A DNA stretch of 53,788 nucleotides from Bacillus massilinigeriensis (GCF_900111815.1 NZ_LT630016.1:1-53788), one strand, 5' to 3'. Numbered from the stretch's first letter, positions 25,744 to 35,609 are shown. A program made the numbers and translations. The notes: generated by a model from the letters alone, not told the origin.

Positions 25744-26976
25744 TTATGTCGACAGGATGACGGGTACGTAGTCCCCTTGTGAGATTCCTTCTTTTGCCGA
25801 GCTGATTTCAACGATGCCGTCGCTTTTTACAAGTGTTGTGATGAGTCCCGACTTTCCGATGATTGGCTCAGCCCACCATTCTCCATTTTTTTCAGACAGC
25901 TGGACTCTGATATAGTCCGACCTTCCTGGTGAAGAAGGGATATTTTTACCTATCCGGGCAAAAATTCGGTCTGGCTTTCTTTCGCTATTTTCTCCAGTCC
26001 TTTTTTTCAGTATCCGCTCGCCGAATAGCTTGAAAATAATCATCGCGGAAGCGGGGTGGCCCGGCAATCCAATGATTGGCTTCCCATCCGCCATTGCGAG
26101 GATTGTCGGCTTGCCAGGCTTGATGGAAATACCATGGACGAAAACTCCCGGCTCGCCGAGGGACTGGATGACCTCTGTTGTGTAATCTTTGGCCCCAACG
26201 GAGCTGCCGCCGGATAGGATCAGGCAGTCGGCCTTTTCATAGAGCTCTTTTGCACGCGTTGAGAATTCGTGGTAGTCATCGGCAGTGATTCCACCGTACA
26301 GGACATCGATTCCCCATTCTTTCGCGAGGCTGGCAACAGTCAGATAGTTTATGTCGCGGATTTGACCCGTTTCAAGCTTTTCCGTGTGAAATGGAACGAT
26401 TTCATCACCTGTTGATAAGTACGCTGCGTTCACTTTGCGGTATACTTTCATTTTTTTGATGCCAAGCGAAGCAAGCGCTCCGATTTCCTGCGGGCGAAGC
26501 TTTTTTCCGGCTTGGAGGATTCGTTCTCCTTCGGTGATGTCTTCTCCTTTTCTGATGACATTTTCACCTGGCGCCACTTGGCGATAGGTATTCAGGAGCC
26601 CGGCCAGCTCTTCACAATGCTCTATCATGAGGACGCTGTCGCTTCCCGCAGGAAGCATACCGCCTGTAGGGACGTAGATTGCCTTGCCCCTTGAGAGCGG
26701 ATGGGCAGCTTTTTCTCCCATTTTTACTTCGCCGTCCACTGTGAGGAAACCAGGCATCGACTCGGATGAACCGTATGTATCCTTCGCGAAAACCGCATAG
26801 CCGTCCACCGTAGAGCGGTCGAATGCTGGGACATTCTCAGCTGCGATAATGTCCTCCGCCAGGACGCGGTGCAGCGCTTTCTCCAACGGACAGCTTTCCG
26901 TGTCGGTTACGATCCCTACTTTTTCATCGATTAGCGCGAACGCTTCTTCGACCGTTTTCACATTGAAAAATTTCAA
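25744..26976 (-). CDS. moeA: molybdopterin molybdotransferase
   Basis: A 410-residue MoeA of normal length. Family motifs are FDRSTVDGYAVFAKD, PTGGMLPAGSDSV, SGGSSVGAKDYTTEVIQ and GLPGHPASAMIIFKLF. The best start is TTG at 26974-26976, preceded by AAGGGG eight bases upstream, giving MKFFNVKTVEEAF; the longer ATG start has no good ribosome binding site. It lies 13 bp upstream of the second, fused MoeA. Having two MoeA paralogues side by side suggests separate steps, or separate metals or targets. Confidence 0.92.
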   Translation of the reverse strand: MKFFNVKTVEEAFALIDEKVGIVTDTESCPLEKALHRVLAEDIIAAENVPAFDRSTVDGYAVFAKDTYGSSESMPGFLTVDGEVKMGEKAAHPLSRGKAIYVPTGGMLPAGSDSVLMIEHCEELAGLLNTYRQVAPGENVIRKGEDITEGERILQAGKKLRPQEIGALASLGIKKMKVYRKVNAAYLSTGDEIVPFHTEKLETGQIRDINYLTVASLAKEWGIDVLYGGITADDYHEFSTRAKELYEKADCLILSGGSSVGAKDYTTEVIQSLGEPGVFVHGISIKPGKPTILAMADGKPIIGLPGHPASAMIIFKLFGERILKKRTGENSERKPDRIFARIGKNIPSSPGRSDYIRVQLSEKNGEWWAEPIIGKSGLITTLVKSDGIVEISSAKEGISQGDYVPVILST

Positions 26977-27149
26977 GATGTGCACCCCTTCCTGGCTGGA
27001 GTTCATTTTTGTATCGTTTCGCGACGGGTATTTGCCAATTCGAAGCTTTATTGTCCGTTCTCGACTTTTTATTGTCTAATTTCAAAATGTTTATTTGCCA
27101 TTATAAATTCTGTGTCGGAAACTCTCACCCACTTGAACAGATTTCACTT

Positions 27150-27749
27150 TTACTTTCTGTTCTCGGTCCACTTTTTTGCTTCATCATATTCGTGAGGGTG
27201 ATTCATATTAAAGAAAGCCTTTTCTGTGTCCACATCTCCGAATGCTGCCAACGCGATTTCATTTAAATAGAAGACGTCTAAATTCCTCAGAAAATCTTTC
27301 ATGCGAAGATGGCCTTCCTCTAAGCAGCTTTTTGCGACAGCTGCTGTACGCTTCTGATAGGCGGCAAACAGAGGATGCTGCTTCTCATCTATAACAGGAA
27401 TCACAGCATCGAAGTGCTTCAAACCTTTAACTATATTCATTCCGATTTCAGCCGTGATGAATGGCATATCGCACGCAACTACTATATTTTCTTCATAGTG
27501 AGAAGCGTGGAGACCGGCTTGGAGGCCGGCAAGCGGCCCCTGGCCGGGGTAGGCGTCCGGCACCGTTCTAATATTTAGAAATTCATACGTCTCAGGGTCA
27601 TTGGTCACAAGGATGATATCATCGAAAACTGATTGCAGTTCGTCTTTGATTCTCTCAATGTTCATTTTCTCGTTCAATGGTAACAAAGCTTTGTTTGTAC
27701 CCATCCTGCTTGATTTGCCGCCTGCCAGAATAATTGCTCCGGCCTTCAT
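27150..27749 (-). CDS. mobA: molybdenum cofactor guanylyltransferase
   Basis: A 199-residue nucleotidyltransferase that attaches GMP to molybdopterin to make the MGD form required by formate dehydrogenases. The GTP-binding signature LAGGKSSRMGTNKALLPL begins at residue 9, and CDMPF carries the metal-binding Asp. GAAGGTG six bases before the ATG at 27749 sets the start. Its placement between fdhE and moeA fits the bis-MGD need of the adjacent FdhA. Confidence 0.93.
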   Translation of the reverse strand: MKAGAIILAGGKSSRMGTNKALLPLNEKMNIERIKDELQSVFDDIILVTNDPETYEFLNIRTVPDAYPGQGPLAGLQAGLHASHYEENIVVACDMPFITAEIGMNIVKGLKHFDAVIPVIDEKQHPLFAAYQKRTAAVAKSCLEEGHLRMKDFLRNLDVFYLNEIALAAFGDVDTEKAFFNMNHPHEYDEAKKWTENRK

Positions 27750-27783
27750 GCGAAGCACCTTCTTTATCATTAAGTTAACGCGC

Positions 27784-27870
27784 CACCGCGCCGGGGGTCA
27801 GGCACGCTGCAGTGATTCGCTGCTTCACCTTATCACCGCGCCGGGGGTCAGGCACGCTACACAGGCACGC
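27784..27870. repeat. GTCAGGCACGC-type intergenic repeat, direct copies
   Basis: A 25-bp sequence containing CCGGGGGTCAGGCACGCT occurs at 27784-27808 and again at 27834-27858 (50 bp period), with a partial AGGCACGCT copy at about 27863. It belongs to the same family as the sites near 35.7, 41.05 and 42.3 kb. Confidence 0.8.
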
Positions 27871-27904
27871 TACACGCTGTAGCGCTTTAGTATGGTATGG
27901 CCAC

Positions 27905-28714
27905 TTATCTTGTTGCTCCTGCTGCTACGTATCCGTTTTCCTGGGCGATATAGTCCAGGTGAATTGTTGTTAAATCTAGCATAGCAGATGATGGCTTGGA
28001 AATGAATTGCCTTGTATCAATTACTTTTGTGTACCCTTTGCATTTTTCGCATGCTTGGATTTGTGCTGTTTCATCGCCTTCCACTGTGAGGAAAGAGATG
28101 GTTTCGTGGTCATCGTTCCCGCAATGCGCACAGTATACTCGTTTTTCATTCCATTCTGCAAGGCAGCGCGGACAGCATAACAACTTCTTTCCTTCTCCTT
28201 CCAACCGCGCAAGGCGGACTGGTTCACCGCAGACAGGGCATCCAGCTCCCGCTGAAGCATCCTTGACTATGCCATCATCATTTTCAACGACTTCTGCGAG
28301 AAGCTGAAGATAAGGCCGCAGTGCTGTTTCCGCAAGAAATTGCGGAATCCAAGCCTCCACACCATGCTCCTGTGCAAAGCTGTCAAAATAAAGATTGTTT
28401 AAAGCACAAGCTTCATCAATCCAACGGCGTGTCCCTTTTTCATCAAGGCCAGTTACCAAGCGTTCCACCTTTATGCCGAGCTCCGCACTCTTCGCTCCAA
28501 GCAGCTCTCCAACATCCTTTATCCACTGTAAAAATAGGGAAATATCAAAATCAATCTCCGCCAAAGCAGCTGCCGGAACACTTTCGGCAACACCTGCTGT
28601 CTTTCCTTGAAGCCTGATGCAGCTAGTATCCAAACCTTTTTTCCACTGTTCCTGCAACCTGAGAATGTCCTTCTGCAGGTTTACATACTCTTTTGAAACG
28701 GCTGACTTTCTCAT
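27905..28714 (-). CDS. fdhE: formate dehydrogenase accessory protein
   Basis: A 269-residue FdhE. The C-terminal half carries four cysteine pairs, CPVCGEP, CCPRC, CAHCG and CEKC, that bind iron in rubredoxin-like fashion in the family. FdhE binds the catalytic subunit of respiratory formate dehydrogenases and is required for activity, probably assisting metal-centre maturation before export. AGGGGG eight bases upstream supports the ATG. It follows the cytochrome b subunit by about 150 bp, in the same orientation. Confidence 0.92.
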   Translation of the reverse strand: MRKSAVSKEYVNLQKDILRLQEQWKKGLDTSCIRLQGKTAGVAESVPAAALAEIDFDISLFLQWIKDVGELLGAKSAELGIKVERLVTGLDEKGTRRWIDEACALNNLYFDSFAQEHGVEAWIPQFLAETALRPYLQLLAEVVENDDGIVKDASAGAGCPVCGEPVRLARLEGEGKKLLCCPRCLAEWNEKRVYCAHCGNDDHETISFLTVEGDETAQIQACEKCKGYTKVIDTRQFISKPSSAMLDLTTIHLDYIAQENGYVAAGATR

Positions 28715-28863
28715 TCTTGCTGCCCCCTTTATCTAGTATGCTTTGCTTTCCTAATACTTGGGCGACCTTGCTTCCAAAACCAAAACACATCTTAATGGTG
28801 AAGGGAATGACTTCATTTCTGACAGCCATTCCCCCTCCCATTCATTATTTATTCAATCGCCGA

Positions 28864-29577
28864 TCAGGCACCTTTTTTGCCTTTTGGATTCCCATTGTGG
28901 TCAATATCCGGGAAGTTCCCTTTTTCTACTTCCTCATCATACCAATCTGGGTAGTGACCCTTTGCCCACCACGCAGGAACCTTGCCAGTCACAACGCCAG
29001 AGTATCCTGGACTTGAATGACGGTGGACAACACTAAGGTAGATATGTCCGACGACTACTGCAATTGCCAGTCCGAAGCCAACATTATGGAGAAAATAGCC
29101 CCACTGAACAAGAAACTTCGGAAATAACTCCGGAAACCAAAGGGTGAAGCCTGATCCAATAACAATCAATGCTGTAATGATTTGGATAAAAGAGTTGATT
29201 TTTTCACCTGCGTTGAAGAAAGTCTGCCTTACATGTTTGAACTTAAAACCGAACAGCTCCTTCACAAACTCAGTAAAAAACTCTAAATCCCGTTTTTTCC
29301 AGGTAACAAGCTCTTTTAGCCAACGTTTAAAGCCTTTTGGGTCAAAAATCACCCAAATGAAAGTTGGCGTCATGAACAACACGGCGAAAATTCTGTGTAG
29401 CAATCGTGCATTTTCCGGGCCGCCGAGAACAGGATACAGCCAGTCAAAAAACTCCGTGTACATCGGAAGAGCCGTAACATACAGCGCAAAGAATGCAAAG
29501 GCATTTACCGCATGCGCAATAACGAATGCCATTGAGAAACGGCGTACTTGCAAGGTAGATTTCTTCGCTTTACTCAT
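28864..29577 (-). CDS. fdnI: formate dehydrogenase cytochrome b subunit
   Basis: A 237-residue membrane protein of the formate dehydrogenase gamma family with four helices. It takes electrons from the iron-sulfur subunit through two b hemes to menaquinone. Likely heme-binding histidines are His22, His61, His164 and His178, placed in or next to helices. The ATG at 29577 overlaps the end of the iron-sulfur subunit gene by 8 bp, indicating translational coupling; the longer upstream ORF reads through that gene and was rejected. Confidence 0.9.
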   Translation of the reverse strand: MSKAKKSTLQVRRFSMAFVIAHAVNAFAFFALYVTALPMYTEFFDWLYPVLGGPENARLLHRIFAVLFMTPTFIWVIFDPKGFKRWLKELVTWKKRDLEFFTEFVKELFGFKFKHVRQTFFNAGEKINSFIQIITALIVIGSGFTLWFPELFPKFLVQWGYFLHNVGFGLAIAVVVGHIYLSVVHRHSSPGYSGVVTGKVPAWWAKGHYPDWYDEEVEKGNFPDIDHNGNPKGKKGA

Positions 29578-30382
29578 GGCCGCCGTCCCCCTCATCTTCT
29601 TTGTAAAAAATCTTATTGGAAATGTAGGCACCAATAACAGCCATCGTCGTTGCGCCAAGCATCATTTTTCCAATTGGCTGCGCATAGTCCTTCCAGACAA
29701 CAGCAGATGTCGGTACCTTCGGATTCTCCGGTAAGCCATAAACAGAAGGCTTTTCTGCCAACACATAAATCGTTTGCGTACCGCCGACACCTGGTGGGTT
29801 GTAAACAACCGCATTCGGGAACTTGCCTTTGATCTCTGCAAGACGTTTTTCCGCTTTTTGAATCATTTTGTCGCGATCGCCGAATTCCATCGCACCGGTA
29901 TGGCAGACAGAAATGCAGGCTGGCTGCATACCTTCTTCAATGCGGTCTGTGCACAAAGTGCACTTTTGCGCCTTCTTGTATTCCTTGCCGTGCTTATCCT
30001 TGTAGGTCGCAAGGGATACGACATCAAAAGGGCAGTTCTGCACGCAATAGCCACAGCCGACACATTTTTCATCGTTTACAACAACTGTTCCTAGCTCCGA
30101 GTAATGCATCGCATCTTCCGGACAAACTTTCACACAGGCAGCTTCTTTGCAGTGGAAGCAGGCTGAGTGGCGGAAAAGGTATTCCAAGTTGCCGCTTGCA
30201 TTCTCATGCTCGATAAAAGAAAGCACGTTCCAAGTATTGGCAGTCACTTTTGCATGCGATTGGTTGCTGCCTTGGAAGTCTTCAGGCTCTGCCGGGAGGT
30301 CGTTCCAGTTTTTACAGGAAACCATGCAGGCACGGCAGCCATCACATTTTGTCACATCGACATACTTTGCATATTCCGCCAT
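29570..30382 (-). CDS. fdnH: formate dehydrogenase iron-sulfur subunit
   Basis: A 270-residue ferredoxin-type subunit with four [4Fe-4S] cysteine clusters: CDGCRACMVSC, CFHCKEAACVKVCP, CVGCGYCVQNCPFD and CTLCTDR..PACISVC. It relays electrons from FdhA to the cytochrome subunit. A C-terminal hydrophobic segment (about 237-258) should anchor it in the membrane, as in E. coli FdnH. AAGGAGGG lies before the ATG, which overlaps the fdhA stop codon by one base; its own end overlaps the next gene. Confidence 0.93.
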   Translation of the reverse strand: MAEYAKYVDVTKCDGCRACMVSCKNWNDLPAEPEDFQGSNQSHAKVTANTWNVLSFIEHENASGNLEYLFRHSACFHCKEAACVKVCPEDAMHYSELGTVVVNDEKCVGCGYCVQNCPFDVVSLATYKDKHGKEYKKAQKCTLCTDRIEEGMQPACISVCHTGAMEFGDRDKMIQKAEKRLAEIKGKFPNAVVYNPPGVGGTQTIYVLAEKPSVYGLPENPKVPTSAVVWKDYAQPIGKMMLGATTMAVIGAYISNKIFYKEDEGDGGHE

Positions 30383-33369
30383 CAGTCAGCCCTCCTTACG
30401 TTACAGAGGAATGCCTTGTACTCCGGTATCGTCGTGTTTGCATCCCCGATATGCGGTGTCAGGCGGTTTGCCGTATCACCTGTCGCGAATCCTTTGTAGC
30501 CAAAATGCCAAGGCATTCCAATCTGATGAATTTTCTTGCCGTCAACGATATGCGGCTTGAATCGCTTTGTCACCATCGCATATGCAGTGATTTCGCCACG
30601 TGCAGAGCTGACAATGATTTTATCTTTATTTTTTATTCCTTTTTCCTCAGCAAGTTCTTCGCTCATCTCAATGAACATATGTGCAGAAAGCTCAGATAGC
30701 CATTCTTGGTTACGCGTCATGCTCCCGGACTGCCAGTGCTCGCTAACACGGTAAGTCGTCCCGACAATCGGGAATTTACTCCTATCACCGCGCTTGTTAA
30801 AGCTTCCTCCGAAAATCATGATCGTCGGATTGCTTTCCTGGCGCGAGAACATGTTTGGAACAGGACTCTCGTATGGTTCGTAGTGTTCAGGGAATGGACC
30901 GTCATTCAGAGATGGAGCAAATACGCCGCCAACACCATCTTTCATCATGATGAACGGACTTTGGCCGCCCGGTTCTGTAGGCGCTACAACTGCCTTGAAG
31001 TCCGGAACATCGTAGCCTGTCCATTTTTTCTGGACGCCATCCCACCAGATGACAGCCTTATCCTTGCTCCATGGTTTTCCGGATGGATCAGCGGCAGCAC
31101 GATTATAAAGAATTCTGCGGTTCATCGGCCAAGCATACGACCAATTTAGGAAATTGCCACCGCCCGTATCCTTGTTATCGCGCCTTTTTGACAGATTTTT
31201 TCCCTCTTCAGGGTAAAAACCGGAGTAGATCCAGTTGCCGCACACAGTGGAACCATCATCAAGCAGCGCATTGAAGTTTTCCACTAGCTTTCCAGTCACT
31301 GCGTCATACCCGTTGATTTCGCGGCAAACAACATCGATGTCTGGATGGTCGCCATGACCGCCGTATTCCCAATGCAGCGCATTGATCGCTTCCGCTGCAG
31401 GTGACGATTCGTTTTTATAGAGCTTCTTGATGCGCGTTGCCAGACCATTGAGGATTTCAAGGTCCGCTTTCGATTCACCTTTCGGCTCGATTGCCTTCCA
31501 GCGGTACTGCATCCATCTGGAAGAGTTAGAAACACTTCCTTCTTTTTCAAAAGAAGAGCATGCTGGCAGCAAGAATACTTCTGTATCAATCTTAGATGGG
31601 TCACTTCCGGCTTCCTTCTGCCAGAATGCCGATGTTTCCGTTTCCCAAAGGTCAACCGCTACCATCCATTTCAAATGGCTCAAAGCTTCTTTTTCTTTAC
31701 CGGCGTTTGGTCCGCCGACAACAGGGTTTGTCCCGAACAGGAACGCACCATCAAGTCCGCCTTTATGCATCGTATTAAAGAGCATCATATGCGAGTAGTT
31801 CTTGTTCCCTTTTGGCAAATACTGATAGCCAAATTCATTTTCTTTCGTTGCATTAGGACCGTACCAAGCTTTCAGCATGCTGACAAGAAACTTTGGCTTA
31901 TTGGTCCAGTAGCTTGTTTTTGGTGTTTCTTTTTCCAGGTAGCCTTTCAAAGTCGCATGCTCCGGAATGGCTTTCGGCGCGCCGACATAGCCTGGCAAAT
32001 CTCCGAACAAGAGTCCGAAATCGGTTGAACCCTGTACGTTGGATTCACCGCGGAGCGCATTGATTCCGCCCCCAGGAAGCCCGATATTGCCTAAAAGAAG
32101 CTGAAGGATTCCGAACGCCCGGACGTTTTGCGTCCCAACAGTATGCTGGGTTGTACCCATGGCATACATGATCGTTCCGGCTTTGCCCGGCTTTCCTGTT
32201 GAGCAGAAAGCGTCGCAAACTTTTAAGAAGTCCTTTTTCGGCGTTCCGGTTACGTTGACGACTGTATCAACATCATAACGGGAGTAATGCTTTTTCATGA
32301 GCTGGAATACGCTGCGCGGATGTTCGAGCGTTTCATCCCTCTTCGGGGTGCCGTCTTCCGCAGTTTCGAATTCCCATTTTGTTTTATCATAAGAACGAGT
32401 TGCCTCGTCGTAGCCGCTGAATAACCCGTCTTTGAAATCGAAGCCTTCTTTAACAAGGAAAGCTGCATTCGTATATTTTGCGACATATTCTTTGTGAAAA
32501 AGTTTATGGTCGATGGCATATTTAATCATGCCGCCAACAAATGGAATATCCGTCCCCGAGCGAAGCGGTGCATAAATATCCGCCTGGGAGGATGATCTTG
32601 TAAAGCGCGGGTCAACAGAAACGATTTTCCCGCCATTTTCCCTTGCTTTCAAGAGCCAGCGGAAACTGATTGGATGGTTTTCCGCAGGGTTTGCGCCCAT
32701 AATTAAAGCACAATCTGTATTCTGGAGGTCATTCCAGTGGTTTGTCATTGCTCCACGACCAAGTGTAGGTGCCAGACCGGCAACCGTTGAACTGTGTCAT
32801 ATTCGGGCCTGATGTTCGAGGTAGACAATGCCGAGTCCCCTCATCATCTTCGAGAGAAGGTAGGTTTCTTCGTTATCGAGCGCAGCGCCGCCAAGGCTGG
32901 CGATTCGCTCCGTCTTATTGACGACTATACCGCCTTCTTTTTCAATAAAAGAGGCATCGCGTGTTTCTTTCACACGTTTTGCGATTCTTTCATACATCCA
33001 TTCCCAATCTTTTTCCACCCATTCACTGCTGCCAGGGGCACGGTAACGAGGCTTCAATACACGTTTTTCCGTCGTATAAAGCTGACGGATTGTTGTCCCT
33101 TTACTGCATAGCTTGCCTTCGTTAACAGGGTGATCCGGATCTCCTTCTGTATAGACGACCTGATTGTTCTTCGTGTGGACAAGTATCCCGCAGCCTACGC
33201 CACAGTAGCAGCAAATGGTTGGGGTTACGGTCGATTTTGCAATCTTTAGTTCTTTGGAGGAAGCGTATACTTCCTTTTCGTTGAAGCCGAGTTCCACAAT
33301 TGCAAGGGTAGCAGCAGTGGCGCCAGTCAGTTTCAGAAACTGCCGGCGATTTATGTTCATTTCAACCAT
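30382..33369 (-). CDS. fdhA: formate dehydrogenase catalytic subunit, selenocysteine-containing
   Basis: A 995-residue molybdo-bis-MGD formate dehydrogenase, exported by the Tat pathway (NRRQFLK at 7-13, followed by a hydrophobic stretch). Cys53, Cys56, Cys60 and Cys88 bind the N-terminal [4Fe-4S] cluster. An in-frame TGA at 32797-32799 (codon 191) lies in the context HQARI-TGA-HSSTVAGLAPTLGRGAMTNHW, exactly where respiratory formate dehydrogenases carry the active-site selenocysteine. A SECIS hairpin follows. Read-through therefore joins what look like a 190-residue and an 800-residue ORF. The 800-residue part has no proper start: the first Met is internal and sequence homology continues upstream of it. 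GGAAGGAG precedes the ATG at 33369. It oxidises formate to CO2 outside the membrane. selA, selB and selC are not in the window. Confidence 0.93.
32768..32785 (-). promoter_or_regulatory. bacterial SECIS element of fdhA
   Basis: Minus-strand sequence GGTTGCCGGTCTGGCACC, 11 bases after the TGA. It folds into a stem with a bulged U and the apical loop GGUCU. The E. coli fdhF SECIS, from memory, has the same bulge, the same loop and the same distance from its UGA. These are the SelB-contacting features. Confidence 0.9.
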
Positions 33370-33441
33370 GATGTTCTCTCCTTCCCTATAGTGAAGTCTT
33401 TTTTTGTGAGTCAGTTGAAGATCTTCTCTGCTTCACTCCTT

Positions 33442-34200
33442 TCAAATGTTATTAGGGCAGGCTGGGGTGAGATCAGGGATAATCCTGCCAGCCGAAGTGT
33501 AAATGGTGGCCATCTTGCCTCTCAAATAGCCGGCTACCTCTATATTCAGGAATTTTGCAAGCTGGATAGCCTGCTTTGTTGCTGCTGTGCGTGATCCGAT
33601 AATCGGAAACCCGAATCTCGCGGCCTTTGAGAGCATTTCATATGAAATCCTTCCGGTTGTCAGCAGAACGAGACTGTCTGCCTTCAGATGGTTCCGGATG
33701 GCATAGCCGATGATTTTATCGACTGCATTATGGCGTCCGATATCTTCCCGGACTTCCATGCTGCCGTCCTCCTTAATAATGCAGGCGCCGTGCATACCGC
33801 CTGTTTCAAGATAAAAAGGCGAATTCTGTGCAAACTCACTTCTTTTTTTCAGCATGTAGCTGAGCGTGCAAGTTGCACGGGAATCTATTTTTTTGAAGTT
33901 TTTCACATCGGTCATGGAAAAAAAAGTGACACCCCGGCCACAGCCGGCAGTGTAATGCTTTTTTTTCGAAAACATTTGCTCGGGGTCAAAGCCGTTTCCT
34001 AAAGAAACGTGAAGCGAGCCAGTTTTCTCGTCAAAAGTGATGGTATGGACGTCGACTGCGCTTTCAATCCACCCTTCGGAATAGAGGTATCCATATGCCC
34101 AGTCTTCCAAGTCATGCTTTGTGAGCTGGAAGACGGCTACTTCAAATCCATTGAGGACCAGATTAACGGGATACTCATCCGGACACCCTTTTCTGTTCAT
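33442..34200 (-). CDS. fdhD: formate dehydrogenase accessory sulfurtransferase
   Basis: A 252-residue FdhD, which passes sulfur from a cysteine desulfurase to the bis-MGD cofactor and is essential for formate dehydrogenase activity. Recognisable stretches are LTKHDLEDWAYGYLYSEGWI, MHGACIIKEDGSMEVREDIGRHNAVDKIIG and LTTGRISYEMLSKAARFGFP. The usual CxxC of the flexible loop is represented here only by GCGRG (one Cys in that loop). AAGGGGTGGG upstream sets the start at 34200. It is the first gene of the formate dehydrogenase block, 72 bp before fdhA. Confidence 0.93.
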   Translation of the reverse strand: MNRKGCPDEYPVNLVLNGFEVAVFQLTKHDLEDWAYGYLYSEGWIESAVDVHTITFDEKTGSLHVSLGNGFDPEQMFSKKKHYTAGCGRGVTFFSMTDVKNFKKIDSRATCTLSYMLKKRSEFAQNSPFYLETGGMHGACIIKEDGSMEVREDIGRHNAVDKIIGYAIRNHLKADSLVLLTTGRISYEMLSKAARFGFPIIGSRTAATKQAIQLAKFLNIEVAGYLRGKMATIYTSAGRIIPDLTPACPNNI

Positions 34201-34377
34201 TTTTTCCCACCCCTTCTGCGCTCCCAATTATTCCTTCGATATAAGGGGAAGCTGGCAAATCTAGTGCTTTTCACAAATTCAGTAACGATGGTTACAATAC
34301 ATAGCAATATTGATATATTAGTAAAAGTGTTCTCAATTTAAATGTACAGGATATCCGGGCGTAAAAAAGCAAAATTT

Positions 34378-34406
34378 GTTACAAAAAGAAAGCGGTTTCT
34401 TGTCAA
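34378..34406 (-). promoter_or_regulatory. candidate promoter of the formate dehydrogenase operon
   Basis: On the minus strand TTGACA (complement 34401-34406), a 17-bp spacer and TGTAAC (complement 34378-34383). This leaves a leader of about 170 bases before fdhD. I see no clear FNR or ArcA-type box. The remaining AT-rich part of 34407-34640 holds nothing recognisable; TATAAT at 34667-34672 is a weak candidate for pdxK. Confidence 0.45.
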
Positions 34407-34777
34407 AAATTAGAACATTTTTTGAACATTTTATTTTGACTTGTAATGGCCAAATAAAAGAAAACATAAAATCTCCAAACAAACATTAATATATCTTCCG
34501 AACTAGGGCAGTTACATTTCTCACCCTTCAACACAAAAAGTTCACCCATTACTTTTCATATGAAGGAATTCCCCCTCAACCCTTCACTTTTCCCATAAAG
34601 TACCTGTTAATTTGATAGAACTTTTTTCAGATGGCTTGCCTGCTTTTTAGTTTTTATTGTTCTTGTTATAATAAGAAGGTTGACAATTCTGTATTTCCGG
34701 CTGTTTTTAATGCAGGTATTTCATTTGAGGATATCTGTATGGCAGCAGGGACAATCACCTTCGGGGAGGAATCAGGA

Positions 34778-35590
34778 ATGACCATGAAAAAAGTGATGAC
34801 AATTGCCGGATCGGATACAAGCGGAGGCGCCGGAATCCAGGCTGATCTTAAGACGTTCCAAGAACTCGGGGTTTACGGAATGACCGCCCTAACAACAATT
34901 GTGACAATGTCTCCAAAAGGCTGGAACCACGAAGTATTTCCACAGCCTGTAGAGCTTGTGGAAAAGCAGTTGGATACGATCCTTTCGGTTGGCATCGATG
35001 CAATGAAAACAGGTATGCTTGGCTCTGTCGATATTATCAAGCTTTCTGCCCGCAAGATGGATGAGCACAAGCTCGAAAGAGTGGTCATCGACCCTGTTAT
35101 GGTTTGCAAAGGCGAAGATGAAGTGCTTCAGCCAGAAAATACGGATGCGATGAGGGAATTGTTGCTTCCACGGGCAACGATCGTAACACCGAACCTGTTC
35201 GAAGCAAGACAGCTTGCAGGCACTGGCCCTATCTCTACAATTGAAGACATGAAAGAGGCCGCGGTAAAAATCCACGACCTTGGTGCAAAATATATCATGA
35301 TAAAAGGCGGAAACAAACTGAATCACAAAAAAGCAGTAGACATCCTATACGATGGAAAAGACTTCAGGCTATATGAATCAGAGAAAGTCAAAACTACATT
35401 CACGCACGGCGCTGGCTGCACCTTCGCGGCTGCCATCACTGCCGGTCTCGCGAAAGGTAAGTCTGTTGAAGATGCGGTTGACACTGCAAAAGAATTCATC
35501 ACAAAAGCAATTCGCCACGGCTTCCGCCTGAACGAATATGTCGGCCCGACAATGCACTCCGCATACCGCGGTACGGAAAACGCAGAATAA
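34778..35590 (+). CDS. pdxK: pyridoxine/hydroxymethylpyrimidine kinase (PdxK/ThiD type)
   Basis: A 270-residue ribokinase-fold kinase closely resembling Bacillus PdxK, which phosphorylates pyridoxal-type vitamers and the thiamine precursor HMP. N-terminal VMTIAGSDTSGGAGIQADLKTF and the C-terminal anion-hole motif FTHGAGCTFAAAITAGLAKG (catalytic Asp replaced by Cys, as in Bacillus PdxK) are visible. GGGGAGGA seven bases upstream gives the start at 34778; the long upstream extension is not supported. In B. subtilis the equivalent gene lies close to ung; here the formate dehydrogenase/molybdenum block sits between ung and pdxK, pointing to insertion of that block. Confidence 0.88.
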   Translation: MTMKKVMTIAGSDTSGGAGIQADLKTFQELGVYGMTALTTIVTMSPKGWNHEVFPQPVELVEKQLDTILSVGIDAMKTGMLGSVDIIKLSARKMDEHKLERVVIDPVMVCKGEDEVLQPENTDAMRELLLPRATIVTPNLFEARQLAGTGPISTIEDMKEAAVKIHDLGAKYIMIKGGNKLNHKKAVDILYDGKDFRLYESEKVKTTFTHGAGCTFAAAITAGLAKGKSVEDAVDTAKEFITKAIRHGFRLNEYVGPTMHSAYRGTENAE

Positions 35591-35609
35591 CAATCTGCCT
35601 ATACAGCAA

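Noticed and set aside
30382-32748. A stand-alone 788-residue formate dehydrogenase starting at MTNHW
   Set aside because: Family sequence continues upstream of this Met through the TGA into the Tat-signal and iron-sulfur part, and no ribosome binding site precedes it. The TGA is read as selenocysteine.
34228-34777. Riboswitch in front of fdhD or pdxK
   Set aside because: I looked for Moco- and TPP-type conserved cores in the leaders and found none; the region is simply AT-rich.
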